Shown here piece by piece: positions 42,773 through 55,395 of a DNA stretch of 64,000 nt. Both the position numbers and the translations under genes were made by a program. Every line of letters begins with the position of its first letter. Position 1 is the stretch's first letter. This DNA is from Garcia nutans (lineage: Eukaryota > Streptophyta > Magnoliopsida > Malpighiales > Euphorbiaceae). Below the pieces are notes generated by a model. It saw nothing but the letters and a program-made list of their open reading frames with translations. It searched no databases and was not told the DNA's origin. The stretch spans positions 55,456,001 through 55,520,000 of the forward strand of contig CANTUV010000024.1 of NCBI GenBank assembly GCA_947685225.1, in the 5' to 3' direction.

Positions 42773-43636
42773 TTGTGTGGCTATCGTGAGAAGAGAAAAG
42801 AGATTTGTCTTTCTTCTTCTTCTTCTCCTTTTGGTTCTTGCACGAGAGAGAGAGAGAGAGAGAGTTAAAGAGAGGTGATGATCTTCATCAAAATCTTGGG
42901 GTTTTAAGAGAATTGAAGGTAGAGATTGAAGAATTGACAAGATATTCAAGTAAGTATTCAATTCTTTGTCTTGATTTCTATTGTTTGAGTTGGATTTGAT
43001 ATGGTTGGTGTGATGGTGATGTTAATGGAAGATTAAGAGTATTGATATGTTGAATTGATAGTTAGATGATATTAATAAGGTTAATTGTGAGGTTGATGAT
43101 GGATTATTGAAATTGGTTAGTAAGGTTTAATATATATGAGATGGAGAGTTGATTGAATGATGTATGTTTATGTTTATTGAAGTTGAAATACATTGAATAT
43201 ATGATTTTGGCCTCGTTGGAAATCTTCATTCTTTGTGAGACACGGCCAGGATTAGGGTAGACACGGCCGTGTTGGATCGATTTGGAGAGACACGGCCACT
43301 GTCTCGGCCTTGTCACTTGCCCGTGTCTGCTACTGGAATTTTGGTGTTGAGAGACACGGCCACTGGCTTGGCCGTGTCCCTTGACCGTGTCTGTCACTGC
43401 CTCTTTTGGTTGAGAGACAAGACCAAGCTAAGGGAGTCTTGGCCGTGTTGGAGCATGTGTTGGCTGACACAACCACAAGCTTGGCCGTGTCCCTTGCGTG
43501 TGTTAGCTACTGTGTGAAAGGTAATTGATGGACACGGCCGTGTTGGTGCCCGTGTTGGTGGGCGTGTCTTGTGTTGAGGTTGCTCTAATTGATTATCATT
43601 CTTATGTTCTTATGGAAATAACTATCTTTGGATTAG

Positions 43637-43720
43637 GTTTTGAAGAAATTGTGTTACATTAACCTAATGTGAAGAATTCTTGGGAAAGGAAAGGTATAGG
43701 TGATGGGAGTAGTTCTTGAG
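43637..43720 (+). other. Putative mini-exon in solo LTR 4
   Basis: GGATTAG/GTTTTGAAG at the left and TTGAG/GTAAGTACAA at the right, 84 nt. Equivalent to 35457-35545 and 2131-2044 (minus). Confidence 0.5.
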
Positions 43721-45564
43721 GTAAGTACAAACTTACATAGATGTAATCTTTTATATGATTTTGAGACTTAACACCCTTAGTATAAATGTGTTAAGTAGAT
43801 TATTATATTGATTAATTCAATGTTACTAATGTTGTCATTGGTATAGTGTGAAAGCTATAATGATCATCCAAAAAGAAAGGTACGTGCAATGCAATTTGTT
43901 ATGATAAATGTTTGAATAATGAATGGTGTTAATGTGTTTGAGAAATGATGAAATGTGATGTTATCATGATTGATAATGATGGTCAAAATGAAATAAATAG
44001 ACACATGGATTATATGACAATGAATTTAAGATACATGTGTAATGAAATGGATTATGTATGATTGAGTGACATGATTGAAGTATGCCTATATGGTATGATT
44101 GATTAATGACATGTTTGTTTAGCAATGTAATTAATGTTGCATATATCAATGATGAAACATGAAATGTGATTTGAGATATATTGTGATATGAAGCCATTGT
44201 TATTGGCAATGATAACTTAAATGGAATATAAAGCCATTGTGATTGGCTATGATGATACAATTGTGATAAATGAGGCATGTTTGCCTAGAGGATGAATCAA
44301 TTGTGATAAATGAGGCATGTTTGCCTAAATAATGATGAGAACTGAAAATGATATTGATGATGAAATAATCAATGAATTGTGTATCTAATGTGTTATTCAT
44401 TTTCAGAGTTTTGTTGTTGGTGGCATGCCTAATGGTAACAATCTCTTGAAGTTAGGTTGGGCTTGATCCTTGAAGCCAAGTTGGGTTGAAGTTTAACATG
44501 TTTTACTCCCCTTGAAGCTTGGTTGGGTCTAGTCCTTGAAGCCTAATTGAGATGTTACAACCCTTGAAGCTAGGTTGGATTTGTTCTTGAAGCCAAGTTG
44601 GGTTGATACTTAGCATGCTTTGTTCCCCTTGAAGCTTGGTTGAACTTAATCCTTGAAGCCTAGTTGGGATATTGATGAATGTGATAATTAAACCAAAGCA
44701 TTAACTCTGAAAGTCGAATAGCATATTAGTGTCTTTTGGGCCCGAGTCTGTCATTTGTTGTAAATGAAATATATGAATTGTGGATATTAGTGATGGATGA
44801 TGGATGATGGTTGATGGTAATAATTGCCTTTGTGGGAAATATGATTTATGATTAGTGAATTGTGAACAAGCTAATGTTTTGAAGTATGATATGTGGTGTG
44901 TGTATTGATTGTGAGTGGTAATGATGAATTGTGTTTGGTGATAAGAATTGTCTTCTTTGGAAATGTGACTCTTGATTGGTATGATATATAATGTATGTAT
45001 ATTGATATATTGAATATGAGTATTAGTAATGGATTGTGGTTGGTGGTAATGTTTTGTTTAAATGTATATAATATATGAAATTTGTCAATATGTATGAAAG
45101 GTGCAATCAAGAAGGAAAAACATGATAAGAACTAATTGTACATTGAATTGACATATTATTATCTATTAGCATATCTATAATGTATGTTTATGTTTTATAT
45201 TTGTACTACTAAGCTTTCGGGCTTAGCCCAGATGTATAATCGCGCAGGTAGCTTGGTGGAAGATACAAGTGTTTCGTTATGCCACGAGAAGAGTAAAGGT
45301 TTGTCGAGACCAACTAGAGGGTAATGCATACATGTATAACTTTTAATTTTGATGTATTTTTGACAAGAGGATATGTATATGTATAAATGAAGTTTTGATA
45401 AAGACAATGATTTTGTAGATATTATGTAAATTAATGTATTATGGTTTGAACTTTGTTACAGGTTTTTAAAAGGTAACAAAAAGTGACATCCTTATACTTT
45501 ATATACTTACTGTATGTATACAAGGTATATGTACAGTACTTATATAGGGTATCGGGGTGTTACA

Positions 45565-46900
45565 GATTCACTGAGACAACTTAGCATTTTTTTTCATTTA
45601 TAATCATTGATACAATTTGAGCTTAATCTCATGTCTTTTTAGAGTAAACAATTGACAATTTTCCAAAGATATGAATTTGTTATTATGGCGTTAATAACAT
45701 CATTCTTATTACTAGTTGGTTTAATAGGTAGAATCTTCCTAAAATCACCACCTAAGGTAATTGAAAACCAACCAAATGGTTTTTGATCACTATTGAGAAG
45801 GTCTCTCAAAGCTCTTTCTAAAACTTCAAAATAATAGTTGTCGTTCGTTGGAGCTTCATCCCAAAGGATAAGTTGAGTTTTTTTTTCTATTAATTTTGTT
45901 AATTAGGTATGTTTCTTTATTTAACAAATGGATGATTCATCAACTGATAAAAGAAATTTTAAATCATGGATGCATAGTTAAACCTTCAGGGAACAATAAT
46001 GATACTATTCCAAATGATGCAACAATAAGAACTATTCTACCTTCACATCAAATTTTATTGATTATTGTTTTACACAAATATGTCTTTCCATTTCCTCCAT
46101 GTCCATATGTGATGAAAAAAATTATATTATTTTGATTTATAGATTGAATAATTTTATGATATATTTCTCTTCATTCGTCATTCAAATTGGCAAATAATTG
46201 TATATGTTCTTCTTTTAACTTATTAATAATTTAATTCCTCCATTAACAATCTATTATTTACACTTGAGCTAATTTTCCATAAGGCATTGGTAGTTTGAAA
46301 TTTATTAATGAAGAAGATGATTCATTAAGTAGCTCTTCTAATTCATATAATACATAATTTTAAAGTTTGCATTCTAAGATTCATAAATTAGGATTATCAA
46401 ACAAATTTCTAGTCTAAATAATATATCACAGCCATGAAAATCCAAATTTTTTGAGCAATTGTTTTAGACTTACAACGTCATAAAAGGGTAATATGGTAAC
46501 GAAAAGTTTACATAATTGAAAAGATGTTGATCATTGGGATGCTTCTTTCATTTCTTGATGCCATTCTTGGGCATTAACTAGCGATTCTAATGCTTGACAT
46601 GCTTCTTAATAATTTGGATATAATATGTCATTAATAGTTCTAAGATATTTGTAAGATGTACTACCCTTTTGATAATTCAATAACATTTTTAAATAATACA
46701 TTTCACAAGAATTTGGAGGTACATAATAGATTTTTCCTATGGAATTTGCTCCTTTTTTTGGATTCTAAATATTATGTTTGTACTCCAAACCCACTTGGTC
46801 AGAAACTTAGGATATGTTGATTCTCAAGCTTCTAGATATTTTTTATTTGTATTCATCCATTCTATAAACATTGTACTTTTGATACCGGGCTTATTAACTA
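45565..46900 (-). pseudogene. Helitron helicase, ATPase part
   Basis: Walker A appears as YGHGGNGKTYLCKTIINK (46081-46104) and Walker B as LILWDEAP (45850-45864), then ALRDLLNSDQKPFGWFSITL and GGDFRKILPIKPTSN. This is the PIF1-like helicase thought to unwind DNA during rolling-circle transposition. Both nucleotide-binding motifs are preserved, but stops and short deletions lie between them and in the upstream linker (46150-46900). Confidence 0.88.
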
Positions 46901-48723
46901 CTTAATGGAGTGATTCATCTTCAGGAAAAATAATGGTGTGCATTAAAGGGAGATGGACATGTAATCGTTGAATAACAGATGTGCATTGATAGATAGAAAA
47001 TTCATGTAATCTCCAAATTGCTTCATGAGGACTTATATATCTACAATTGAGATAAGATTTAGTTTCATCAACTTCATGATAATTTACTCTTCCTAAATGA
47101 TCAGTAACTATAGTATCTTCAATTATAATTTTTATCCTATCTAGACCTTTACTTAAATATTTAAACAAATATTTGATGAGCATAGATTATGAACATATCT
47201 CAACATTTATATGTGCTCGATAACTAATACACAACATTCTATTCAATGGAACTAAAAATCTATTACCTAAATTAGTCCCATCCCTAATAAAAAATTTCAC
47301 TATCTCTTCATCTAAAAACCATCATCTTCAATGTTGGTTTCTAATCTTAACTATTTTGGAAATTTTTTTTATGAAAAACCATTTTTCATACATGGATTGT
47401 ACATTTTTGCAAGTCCACATGTACTATGCATCATTAATTCAACAACAACATCATAACTGATTGGACCATATTGATAATTAAGAATTTCAACTAAGATAAA
47501 TGGTTGATCTATTTGAACATTCTAATCTTGTTATCAGGATGCAACCAATAGAGAAAATGGTAGCGTGGTAGCCCTCGTTTTTGGAATTTAATAACATATA
47601 TATATAAATCAAAAAATAGTACTATATTAGATGAATGGGAAAAATTAGAATAAAAATAAGTAATATTGTAAAATAAAAGTATATGGAAGGAAATTACCCA
47701 TAATTATGCAACCAAAAGCAACTCCAGACCTTATATATGCTAACAGATGATCGAGTTTGATCTTAAAAACACGTACAACTATATTTGGTTGATCAACAGG
47801 TTTTTGGTCGGGGATGGTTAATAATACTTTCAATATTTTAGGCCATTTAGGGTTACATGTAAATGTAATAAATAGATCTAGATTTCCATAATGTCTACAA
47901 ATTACCATTGCATTTTGGTAATTTTGAATCATATATCTAGGGCTGCCAATATAAGTTGAAGGAAGAATATAACGTTTACCTATAGCTTTAACAATAGTAT
48001 CTCCTCTAATTATTGTATCTTGAATTCCTTTATAAATTTTTGAATGTATATTTTTTTTTTATTTTTCCTTATAAATCTAATCTATCTTCATCCACTACAG
48101 CATATACATCAACAATGCATTGTTGAAATAAATTTCCAACTCTAAATAAAGTATTTCTTTGATAGATTCTATTTTGAAGTTGAAATGAATAAAAACTTCT
48201 CAAAATAGGCAATTCATCAAAATAGGCAATTCAATTATATGTACTCTAAATAAAGTATCTCTTGCTCGGTCAAAATCACCTATATCACCAACTATTAAGC
48301 AACCAATTTCATCAAAATAGGCAATTCATTTTATGAACTCTCTCCTTTTTTTGCATAATAGTTTAAGTTTTAAAAATGTTACTTTGTCAGAATAAAATTT
48401 ATCTCTCATCGCTCTAAAATGTTTAACTAATTGATTTGTTTTATTGAGCATATTAATTAACCCTTCAATTATATCAACATCTAATTGATTTTGATTGTCC
48501 TCATTTTGAAATGCCATTAATCTATTTTGTACCTCATTTTCTGTAACAAAATATAGAGTTTTGAAAATTTTGGATTTTCACCTTTAGGGGATAATAATGA
48601 TCCCATGAGATGGTGTACTTGGCCACTTATTTTAAAAATTGGAGGTCTAGAGGATGTATGGATTGGATCTATTTCTTAACTAAAAGATGTAAAAGCAAAC
48701 ATTTAATTATAGTTCTAACATTT
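46901..48723 (-). pseudogene. Helitron Rep and N-terminal domain
   Basis: From the right: IFKISGQVHHLMGSLLSPKG and LYIFVTENEVQNRLMAF, DIIEGLINMLNKTNQLVKHF, FQQCIVDVYAVV, MIQNYQNAMVICRHYGNLDL with FITFTCNPKWP and VVRVFKIKLDHLLAYI, and further down IKYLFKYLSKGLDRIKI and CRYISPHEAIWRLHEF. The HUH nuclease motif reads RGLPRYH (47557-47577), where active Rep proteins have RGLPHAH, so the first metal-binding His is gone. Short repeats of AAATAGGCAATTCA at 48200-48330 interrupt the frame. Confidence 0.9.
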
Positions 48724-50618
48724 TGTGAACAGGAATTTTTGCCCCCACTCCCACGTGGAATGGTTCTTCCAACTTCGATACTGTTAGGCTCGGGCCTTAG
48801 AGAACACAGGCCTAAGCCTAGAGAAAATGGAGTAGCCACCCAGATGGGCTAGGAAAAAGAAAGGGGTGGATAACTCAATTTCTAAGGAATTCACAACCCC
48901 CTAATGGGTTTGAAAAGTTGGGTACATGTGGGGAAGGTGAGAATGACCCAGCACCCCCACAACGCCCGGTTCATTGGAACCAGCCTCCTTTTCAGGTCAC
49001 AATATTAAAAAATTCTTAATTAACACAATATTATCCATACTACATGTGATCAATAAAATAAATAAATACTTTATTAAACATCATGGCAAGGTCCAAACAA
49101 AATAAACAAATAGGCACCCATCCAAGGATGGAAACATGCCTTTACAGTTGTCTAATATCCAAAAGAAAATAAAGAAAATAGGATACCCACTAATTGGTGG
49201 AAATGTATCCTTTACATAAGTCCAATGCTTAAAGATAAATCGAATTACATGATATTTAACAATTTGAGGTACCCAATTATGGAAACATACCTCTTACAAT
49301 TTCTTGAAACTAAAAATAAACCAAAGCATTCCAATATTCATCATAAAATCAAGTAAGAATAAATCATCCATTGAGACATGCAATAAATCATCCATAAACA
49401 TATATCATAAATATACTCTAAGTAATAAACATAGAAACTAGGGTTTTAGATTTCAACAAGGTTTTCTTGGAGAAATTTAGGATTTGCAAAGTTCTTGTTT
49501 TAAAGCTTAAGATTTTAGGGTTTTGGAAGTTTTATGAAAATAATATTAAGGTTTAGGGTTTAAGTCAATAAAATTGAAGCTTATGAAAATAGGATTAAAA
49601 GTTAGGTATTTGGAAAGAATAGGCTACTGTGATAATTTGGAATAACATAATTATTGCTACTATTTAATGAAAATTAAGCTACTGTAACAATCAAGTAAAA
49701 AGAGAAATAATTAGGATTTTTTTTATTTTAAGGGAATAGAATTTAAGTTTTAAGAAAGTAAAGCTTGAGATTTAAGTTTTAAAGAGTGATTAGGGTTTGA
49801 ATTAAGTAGATTAAAGTTTATATAAATAAGGCTAGAAACTTAGATGTTTGAAAAGAGTGAGCCACTGTGATGATAATTGATTTTGACAAATAAAATTAAA
49901 GACACATACCTACATTTGAAGGCTCCATAAAAAATTGTTGATGAAATTCTTGGCCGAGCTTAACACCAAGGCAGAAGATTGCTTACTGCTTTGATTGCTT
50001 ATTAGTGCTTTTTTTGTTGCTTTTAAATTTTTAAAGTCTAGTCTTTGAATCAATTGCTAAGAAAAAGTCTGAATAATTATTCCGTCCAACTTTTTTTCCT
50101 CCTTAGTTTGTGTGCTTAATACTATTATTTATAGGAAAACAAAAAGTCCTAATACTATTTTGATAAGAAAATTCCAACTGTTTAGGAAAAATTACAAAAT
50201 TGGGTACAACAAGGTTTGGTAAAAAATCAATAGTGCGCGCGGGCTGCTGAGCCTGCGAGGATTGCTGTGGGCTGGCACGCGGGCTACGTTGGGTGAGGCA
50301 ATAGGCAACTGTAGGCTAGATGAACTAGGCAAGCCCAGTTTGCTGCTACAGTGATTTGGACATTGCTCAGTTCGCCGCATGCCGCAGACAGCGCCTGCGG
50401 CAAATCCCCTTGCTGCGCGACAGCACGACAGTGCTGCCACGTGTCATTCGACGATCCATCAATTTTTATTTTTTTCCCTTTTTATAAATATTATTATATT
50501 ATTATAAATAAATAAATAAAAATAAATAATATAAAAAATAAGTAAAAAATACCACAAAAATTATTTCAAACTATTTTAAAATATCTGATCGTACCTGGTA
50601 AAAAATTAAAGGTCTACA
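48724..50618 (-). repeat. 3' LTR of Tat 2, 1895 bp
   Basis: On the minus strand it runs from TGTAGACC (50618) to the end at TGTGAACAGG (48724 on plus). It matches the Tat 1 LTR in the CACCCCCACAA/GCCCGGTTCATTGGAACC region and at both ends. The GC-rich island (50230-50460) is present. It is about 350 bp shorter than the Tat 1 LTR. Confidence 0.85.
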
Positions 50619-50689
50619 GCTTGCTCCATGCTTGAACAATATGAGACTTTCAGTAGAAGAGAGTGAAACGCAACATGACTTTGAGCATA

Positions 50690-51660
50690 TTTTGGGTTAG
50701 GATGGGTTCTTGACCTGAGGTTGGAGTTGGTTTGCATTATTGATCCAATGTGGGTTCTGGACTTGAAAATGATTTGGGTTCTCAACCTGAGACTAGATTT
50801 GATTGGGTTCTCGACCTGAGACTAATTTTGATTTGGGTTCTCAATCTGAAATTGAATTTTGTGTACTCAACCGGATACTAGATTTGGATTTGGGTTCTTG
50901 ATCCGAACCTGGGCGCTCGACCATAAATTGAATTTGAATTTCGGTTCTTGACCCAAAACTGGATTTTTGGTGCTCTACCTGAAACTAAATTTTGGGTTCT
51001 CGACCCGAGGCTGATTTAGATGCTCGATCCAAGACTGGATTATGGGTGTTCGACCCAAAACTAGATTTTCTGATTTGTGTTCTAGATCCGAAACTAAATT
51101 TTCAGTGCTCAACCAAAAATAAATTTTGTGTTCTCAACCTGAGGCTGATTTGGATGCTTAATCCAATACTAGATTAAGGGTGCTTGACCCGAAATTGGAT
51201 TTTTGGGTCCTCGACCCGAGACTGATTTGGATTTGGGTTCTCGACCTAAAATTTGGTTTTGGGTACTAGACTCGATACTAGATTTGGGTGCTTGACATGA
51301 AACAAGATTTTAAGTGCTCCACCAGAAACTAGATTGGGTACTTGGACCCGAGACAGGAGTTGGGTGCTCGACCTGAAACTGGATTTGGGTGCTCCACCCA
51401 AAACTAGATTTTGGGTGCTCGACCCAAAACTAGATTGGGTAATTGGACCCGAGACAGGAGTTGGGTGCTCTACCCAAAACTAGATTGGGTACTTGGACTC
51501 GAGACAGGAGTTGGGTACTCGACCTGAAAATGGATTTTGGATGCTCTAACCAAAATTAGATTGGGTACTTGGACCTGAGGAAGGAGTTGGGTGCTTGGCC
51601 AAAAATTGGATTTTGGGTGCTCGACCCGAAATTGGATTTTGACTGACCTTTTATCAGTTG
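50690..51660 (+). repeat. Degenerate minisatellite in the Tat 2 3' untranslated region
   Basis: About 30-35 diverged units of the type GGGTGCTCGACCCGAAACT followed by GGATTTT, unit 25-28 bp with some doubled or mixed units. It lies just inside the 3' LTR on the internal side. Short open frames in it are artefacts of the repeat. Confidence 0.85.
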
Positions 51661-53566
51661 AGAATTCTGGCTGAACCGGCTATTCCATTCTTTTTTGTTC
51701 TTCCTTTTGCAAAAAATTTTGCTATTTTTTAGCTGGCCCTCATATCTTCTCCTTGCCCCCTGAGTGGCAAAAAATTTGAAAGTGAGTTTGAAAATATTGT
51801 TTACACATATAAACTCAAAAATTAAAAAGGAGAAATTTTGCCCCCTGTGTAGGCTCAAACTAATGATTTTTCTCATGCAGGCTCTGATTGATGTTTGTAT
51901 TTTGTCTGGTTCCTTGCATAAGTGTGCATCTCTTCCTTCTTTTACAAAATGACTAGAGCTTCCTCAAGCAATGGGTCTCCATACCTGCTGGTTCTATACC
52001 CGCTTCATCTTTGCTTCATAGAGTATTTGTTGTTCACTTTGACAAAGAATAAACAATACAGTACAAGAAAATGCAATGTGATATGCTAATGTATACATGA
52101 TATGCATGAATAACACTTACAATGGTTCTATCGACTCACAGACTGAGATGATCAACTCAAGTATTCTCATTGACTGCTTTTGCTTTGGAATGATAGAATG
52201 CTTCACATTTATGGCTTTTATCTTCAAGATGTTGAAAACATGAGTGGTGAGGCCCAAGCAGCATAGTCAGGGATACATCCATTTCAAACATGTTCCATCA
52301 TATTAGTTGGTAGCTTCTTTATGTCCTTGCCAATAATCATTTACTTTACCCAATGTGTCCTTTGAGGTTCGATGGTTCAACAAACTTCTCTTAACTTAAA
52401 GGCTTTGTATGAAAAAAACATTTTTTTTAAACCTTAAAATCATATTTTGGCTTTGTCAAATCAGTGTCATTATACCTCAGGACTCGATTTTCCAAATTAA
52501 CATATCTATAACATGACAACCCTAGTTACCATACTAAACTTGGGAGTCATTTCTATTTGACCAAGAACTGTTGCACTTCAGATAGGCATATACACATTAC
52601 TTGGTCAAAGATCTCATTTTAGTTTGAATATTGTCTATCTCATATGCATGCTTATCCAAACTATCTCCGCTAATAGACTCTACCTACCAATACAGATCAA
52701 CAGGTCTTTGATAGGATTGAAATGGGGTCCATAAGGGACATGGGTTAAATGAAGGCCATTTGTAAGTTGGAGCCATTGTGACACTATCAGCAAACCCTCA
52801 TACTACAAATTTCTTATTGGAACTTTAGGTAGTTGGGAGCATGAAAAGATAGAGCTTTGAAAGTTCTCCCATCTTCTTGGTGTTAATCTGGATCTTGATT
52901 GGGATAGTCTTTTCCCTTATAAAAAGTTGAAACCCACATTCCTTTCTTTTTTTCTTTTTTCTTTCTCTTTCTTTTTCTTACTCCTTCTTTTCTTTGAGCA
53001 TTTTATCATTTTGTTCTTCTTTCCTGTAGGACTGTCAATTATAGGACTTTCAAGAACTAGATGGTCTTCCTCCTTTTTCTTTGATTTTGATTGAATCTTT
53101 GGTTGGGCTGGACCAATTCAAGTCAAACTGCCCTATAAACCAAATAGAAGTCTTTTGCTGCTTTAGGTAAAGGAAAACTTGGTTGGCTTTCTGAACTGCC
53201 TTTTGTATTTTATTTTCTTTTTATATTTTCTTTTTCTTTTTCTTTTTTTTTCTCCTTTTTTGGGTCTATCCTTATGGCCATGACTAAACATTCCTTTCTT
53301 TTTGATCTTCTTGCCTCTTCCCCTTAGTGATCATCAAATTTGTCATAAATATCACAATAGCTCAGGGTAGGTTGTTGGGGTTTATATGTCAATGAAAAGA
53401 AAGCTAAAATTTTATGAAGGCTCAAAGGGACAACTAGGGATTGATATTTAATTGGGTGGATACTAGTTGTTGGCTGACAAAACAATGACTAGATCATCTC
53501 TCCCTTAAATAAGCAGAGTTCAAATTTTGCCTTGAAAGTTGGTCAAAGCATGTTCTAAGACTGACT
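51661..53566 (-). other. Tat 2 3' untranslated region
   Basis: No gene found. The main feature is a plus-strand pyrimidine-rich stretch (52935-53265, mostly TTTTCTTT and TTCTCC), which is purine-rich in the sense strand of the element. Confidence 0.6.
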
Positions 53567-53889
53567 AAGACCTAGACAAAGGTAATTATGTAAGAGCCCT
53601 CTCTATGTAAGCATACACAACTAAATTCTATAAAGTAATTCCCTCACCTAGTCAAGTAATTCGAATCATGATGCATAGATATGCTAATTTATAAATATCA
53701 AGTTAAATTCGTCATCGGTTAAGCACTAAAATGAACAAAGATGAACAAAAATTTTGACAAAAATAATTTCTTTCAAGCAACTTTAAATTTGAAAAACACG
53801 ATTGTTCCATAAAACACCAAATAAATAAATAAAAAAACAAACAAGCCAAGGGAAGTTTGTTGTGTTAAGCTTCTTCTCCCTTCACATCT
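53567..53889 (-). other. Tat 2 copy of the segment adjoining the antisense gene
   Basis: Aligns with 5486-5765. It gives the empty-site version of the element A insertion and then passes directly into gag, so the antisense gene and pol were lost at this junction. Confidence 0.75.
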
Positions 53890-55395
53890 TTAATATTCCC
53901 ATCTTAAAAAGAGGATAAGACAAGATCTTCCTCCAATCCTCCTCCTATCGTGAAAGTTGTTGGTGGTGGCACTCTGTTGAACCTAAGTAGAGGATTGCTT
54001 TTGATATTGGGCTTATCCATCTCGGGTAGCTTACCACTGTCAATCAAATCTTGTATCTCATCCCTTAGACAAGCACATTTATCCGTCTCATGGCCTTGCA
54101 TTTGATAAAATTGACAGAAGGCCTCGACATTAAAGTTTGGTGGCAGAGATTATGTTGTGGTCAAGGAGCCAATGGTTGCAACAATCCCTTCTTCTATAGC
54201 TTGTTGAAATCCCAAGATAGAGATTTCCCCAACTCTAAGAACTGTCTTCTATTTCCTTGATCAGTCACATTAACATCAACTTCCTTTTTCTTTCTTTGAT
54301 TACCCGACTAGTAGTTCCCTTTCTCATTCCTTCTTGTCAAAAGCGATTCTTCTCCCATTCCCACTCTTCAATTTGCAAGCCAGCATGCAAAAGGTCATTA
54401 AAGTCCCTTATAAGTGTGTGAGACAGCCTCTAATGAAAATTAGGTAGGATGCCTCTGACTATCATTCTTATCTGATCCATTTCATCAGGCCTCTTCTTAA
54501 GCAAAGCAGCCTTATTCCTCCATCTCTTCACATAGTCCACAAAATTCAAATTGGGCCTTTGTCTAATGGCCTCCACCTCCATTAAGGTAACTTTCAGTTC
54601 GACATTGTACCCATATTATTGAATAAAAGCCTTATATAACAAATCCCAATTCTTTTGAGTACTATCCTCTAAGGTGTTGAACCAGTTTTTGACAACAGGG
54701 TCCAATGAGAGCATGAAGTACCTTAGTGTTTGAGCCTTAGTAGCTCAGGCAGACAGCATAGCAGTGATGTACTGCTTAACATGCAAGTGGGGATTTCCTG
54801 TACCATTGTACCTAGCAAACGAAGGCATCTTGAACTTATAAGGGACCTCCTCATCTAACTTAAACAATTTGTCGACCTCAGATATTTCTTCGGTTTTTAG
54901 CTTCTTTTCAAATTTCTTTTCCAAATTAATAATCAACTTTTCAACATCTGAAGTCTTAGTCTTCTTTTTAGTAGTCTTCTTTTCTTTCTTGTCCGCTTGT
55001 TGATCTTGGTAGTATTGTTCCCAGCCATCATCATCCATAGCTTCCTTCTCTTCATCAAAGGCCACTTTGACTATCTTATCCTTTCCCTTATCTTTTGGTT
55101 TCTTGGTGCTAGCAGATGCTTTGGCATTGTTCCCCAAAATTGCAGCCAATTGGTTCTTCATGGTCTTAGCTAGGGCCTCCTTTAACTCTTCTATTTTGGC
55201 ATTGAGGGCATCATCCACCATCCTTTGAATTTGTTCGGGCTCCATTTCTTTTGGTGAGAAAGTAATTGAGTCGCTACTGGATTTAGTGTCACTGGTGTAG
55301 GTGGAATTGTCGTACACCCTTGAGCTACTGTACTTCAGGTCTATGAGCTAGAAAGGATTAATGATATGTAATGCGTGTATGCATGTATGTATGTA
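53890..55395 (-). pseudogene. gag: Gag of Tat 2
   Basis: It starts near MYDNSTYTSDTKSSSDSITF (from 55317, with the family start a little upstream) and continues with MVDDALNAKIEELKEALAKT and the Lys-rich part. The core follows (YKFKMPSFARYNGTGNPHLH, TLRYFMLSLDPVVKNWFNTL and EAIRQRPNLNFVDYVKRWRN) and then the zinc-motif end (MQGHETDKCACLRDEIQDLI). 190 codons are open; downstream there are four or more stops and two frameshifts. Less damaged at the N-terminus than the Tat 1 gag. Confidence 0.87.

Larger units (their letters stand above)
42430..45564 (+). mobile_element. Solo LTR 4 (Tekay-type family), 3135 bp
   Basis: TGTAATATCCC to GGGGTGTTACA, flanked by GATTC (42425-42429, 45565-45569). It is the longest LTR of the family here. 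Landmarks are an (ATT)n run of about 22 units (42703-42770), an AG run (42846-42866), a donor-like CAA/GTAAGT (42960) and the palindromic array (43238-43570). Further on are a mini-exon (43637-43720), inverted-repeat arms 44385-44410 and 44703-44729 around CTTGAAGCC repeats, and a hairpin 45209-45248, in which the left arm of the second stem is lost. Confidence 0.95.
41918..48723 (-). mobile_element. Helitron Rep-helicase remnant
   Basis: Minus-strand coding remnants of a plant Helitron run from the N-terminal domain at 48715 through the Rep region (47.5-47.9 kb) and helicase (45.6-46.1 kb) to the helicase C-terminus (about 41930). A solo LTR splits it (42430-45564). The hAT abuts its left end inside the coding region and the Tat 2 element abuts its right end inside the N-terminal domain, so both Helitron termini are outside the visible parts. 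Confidence 0.88.

Noticed and set aside
50992..51177. Repetitive open frame resembling a short-repeat protein
   Set aside because: It is the minisatellite unit read in one frame; neighbouring units are out of frame and no start context or homology is visible.
52935..53265. Pyrimidine-rich stretch as a promoter or matrix attachment site
   Set aside because: It is plain low-complexity T/C sequence in an element's untranslated region; nothing specific supports a function.
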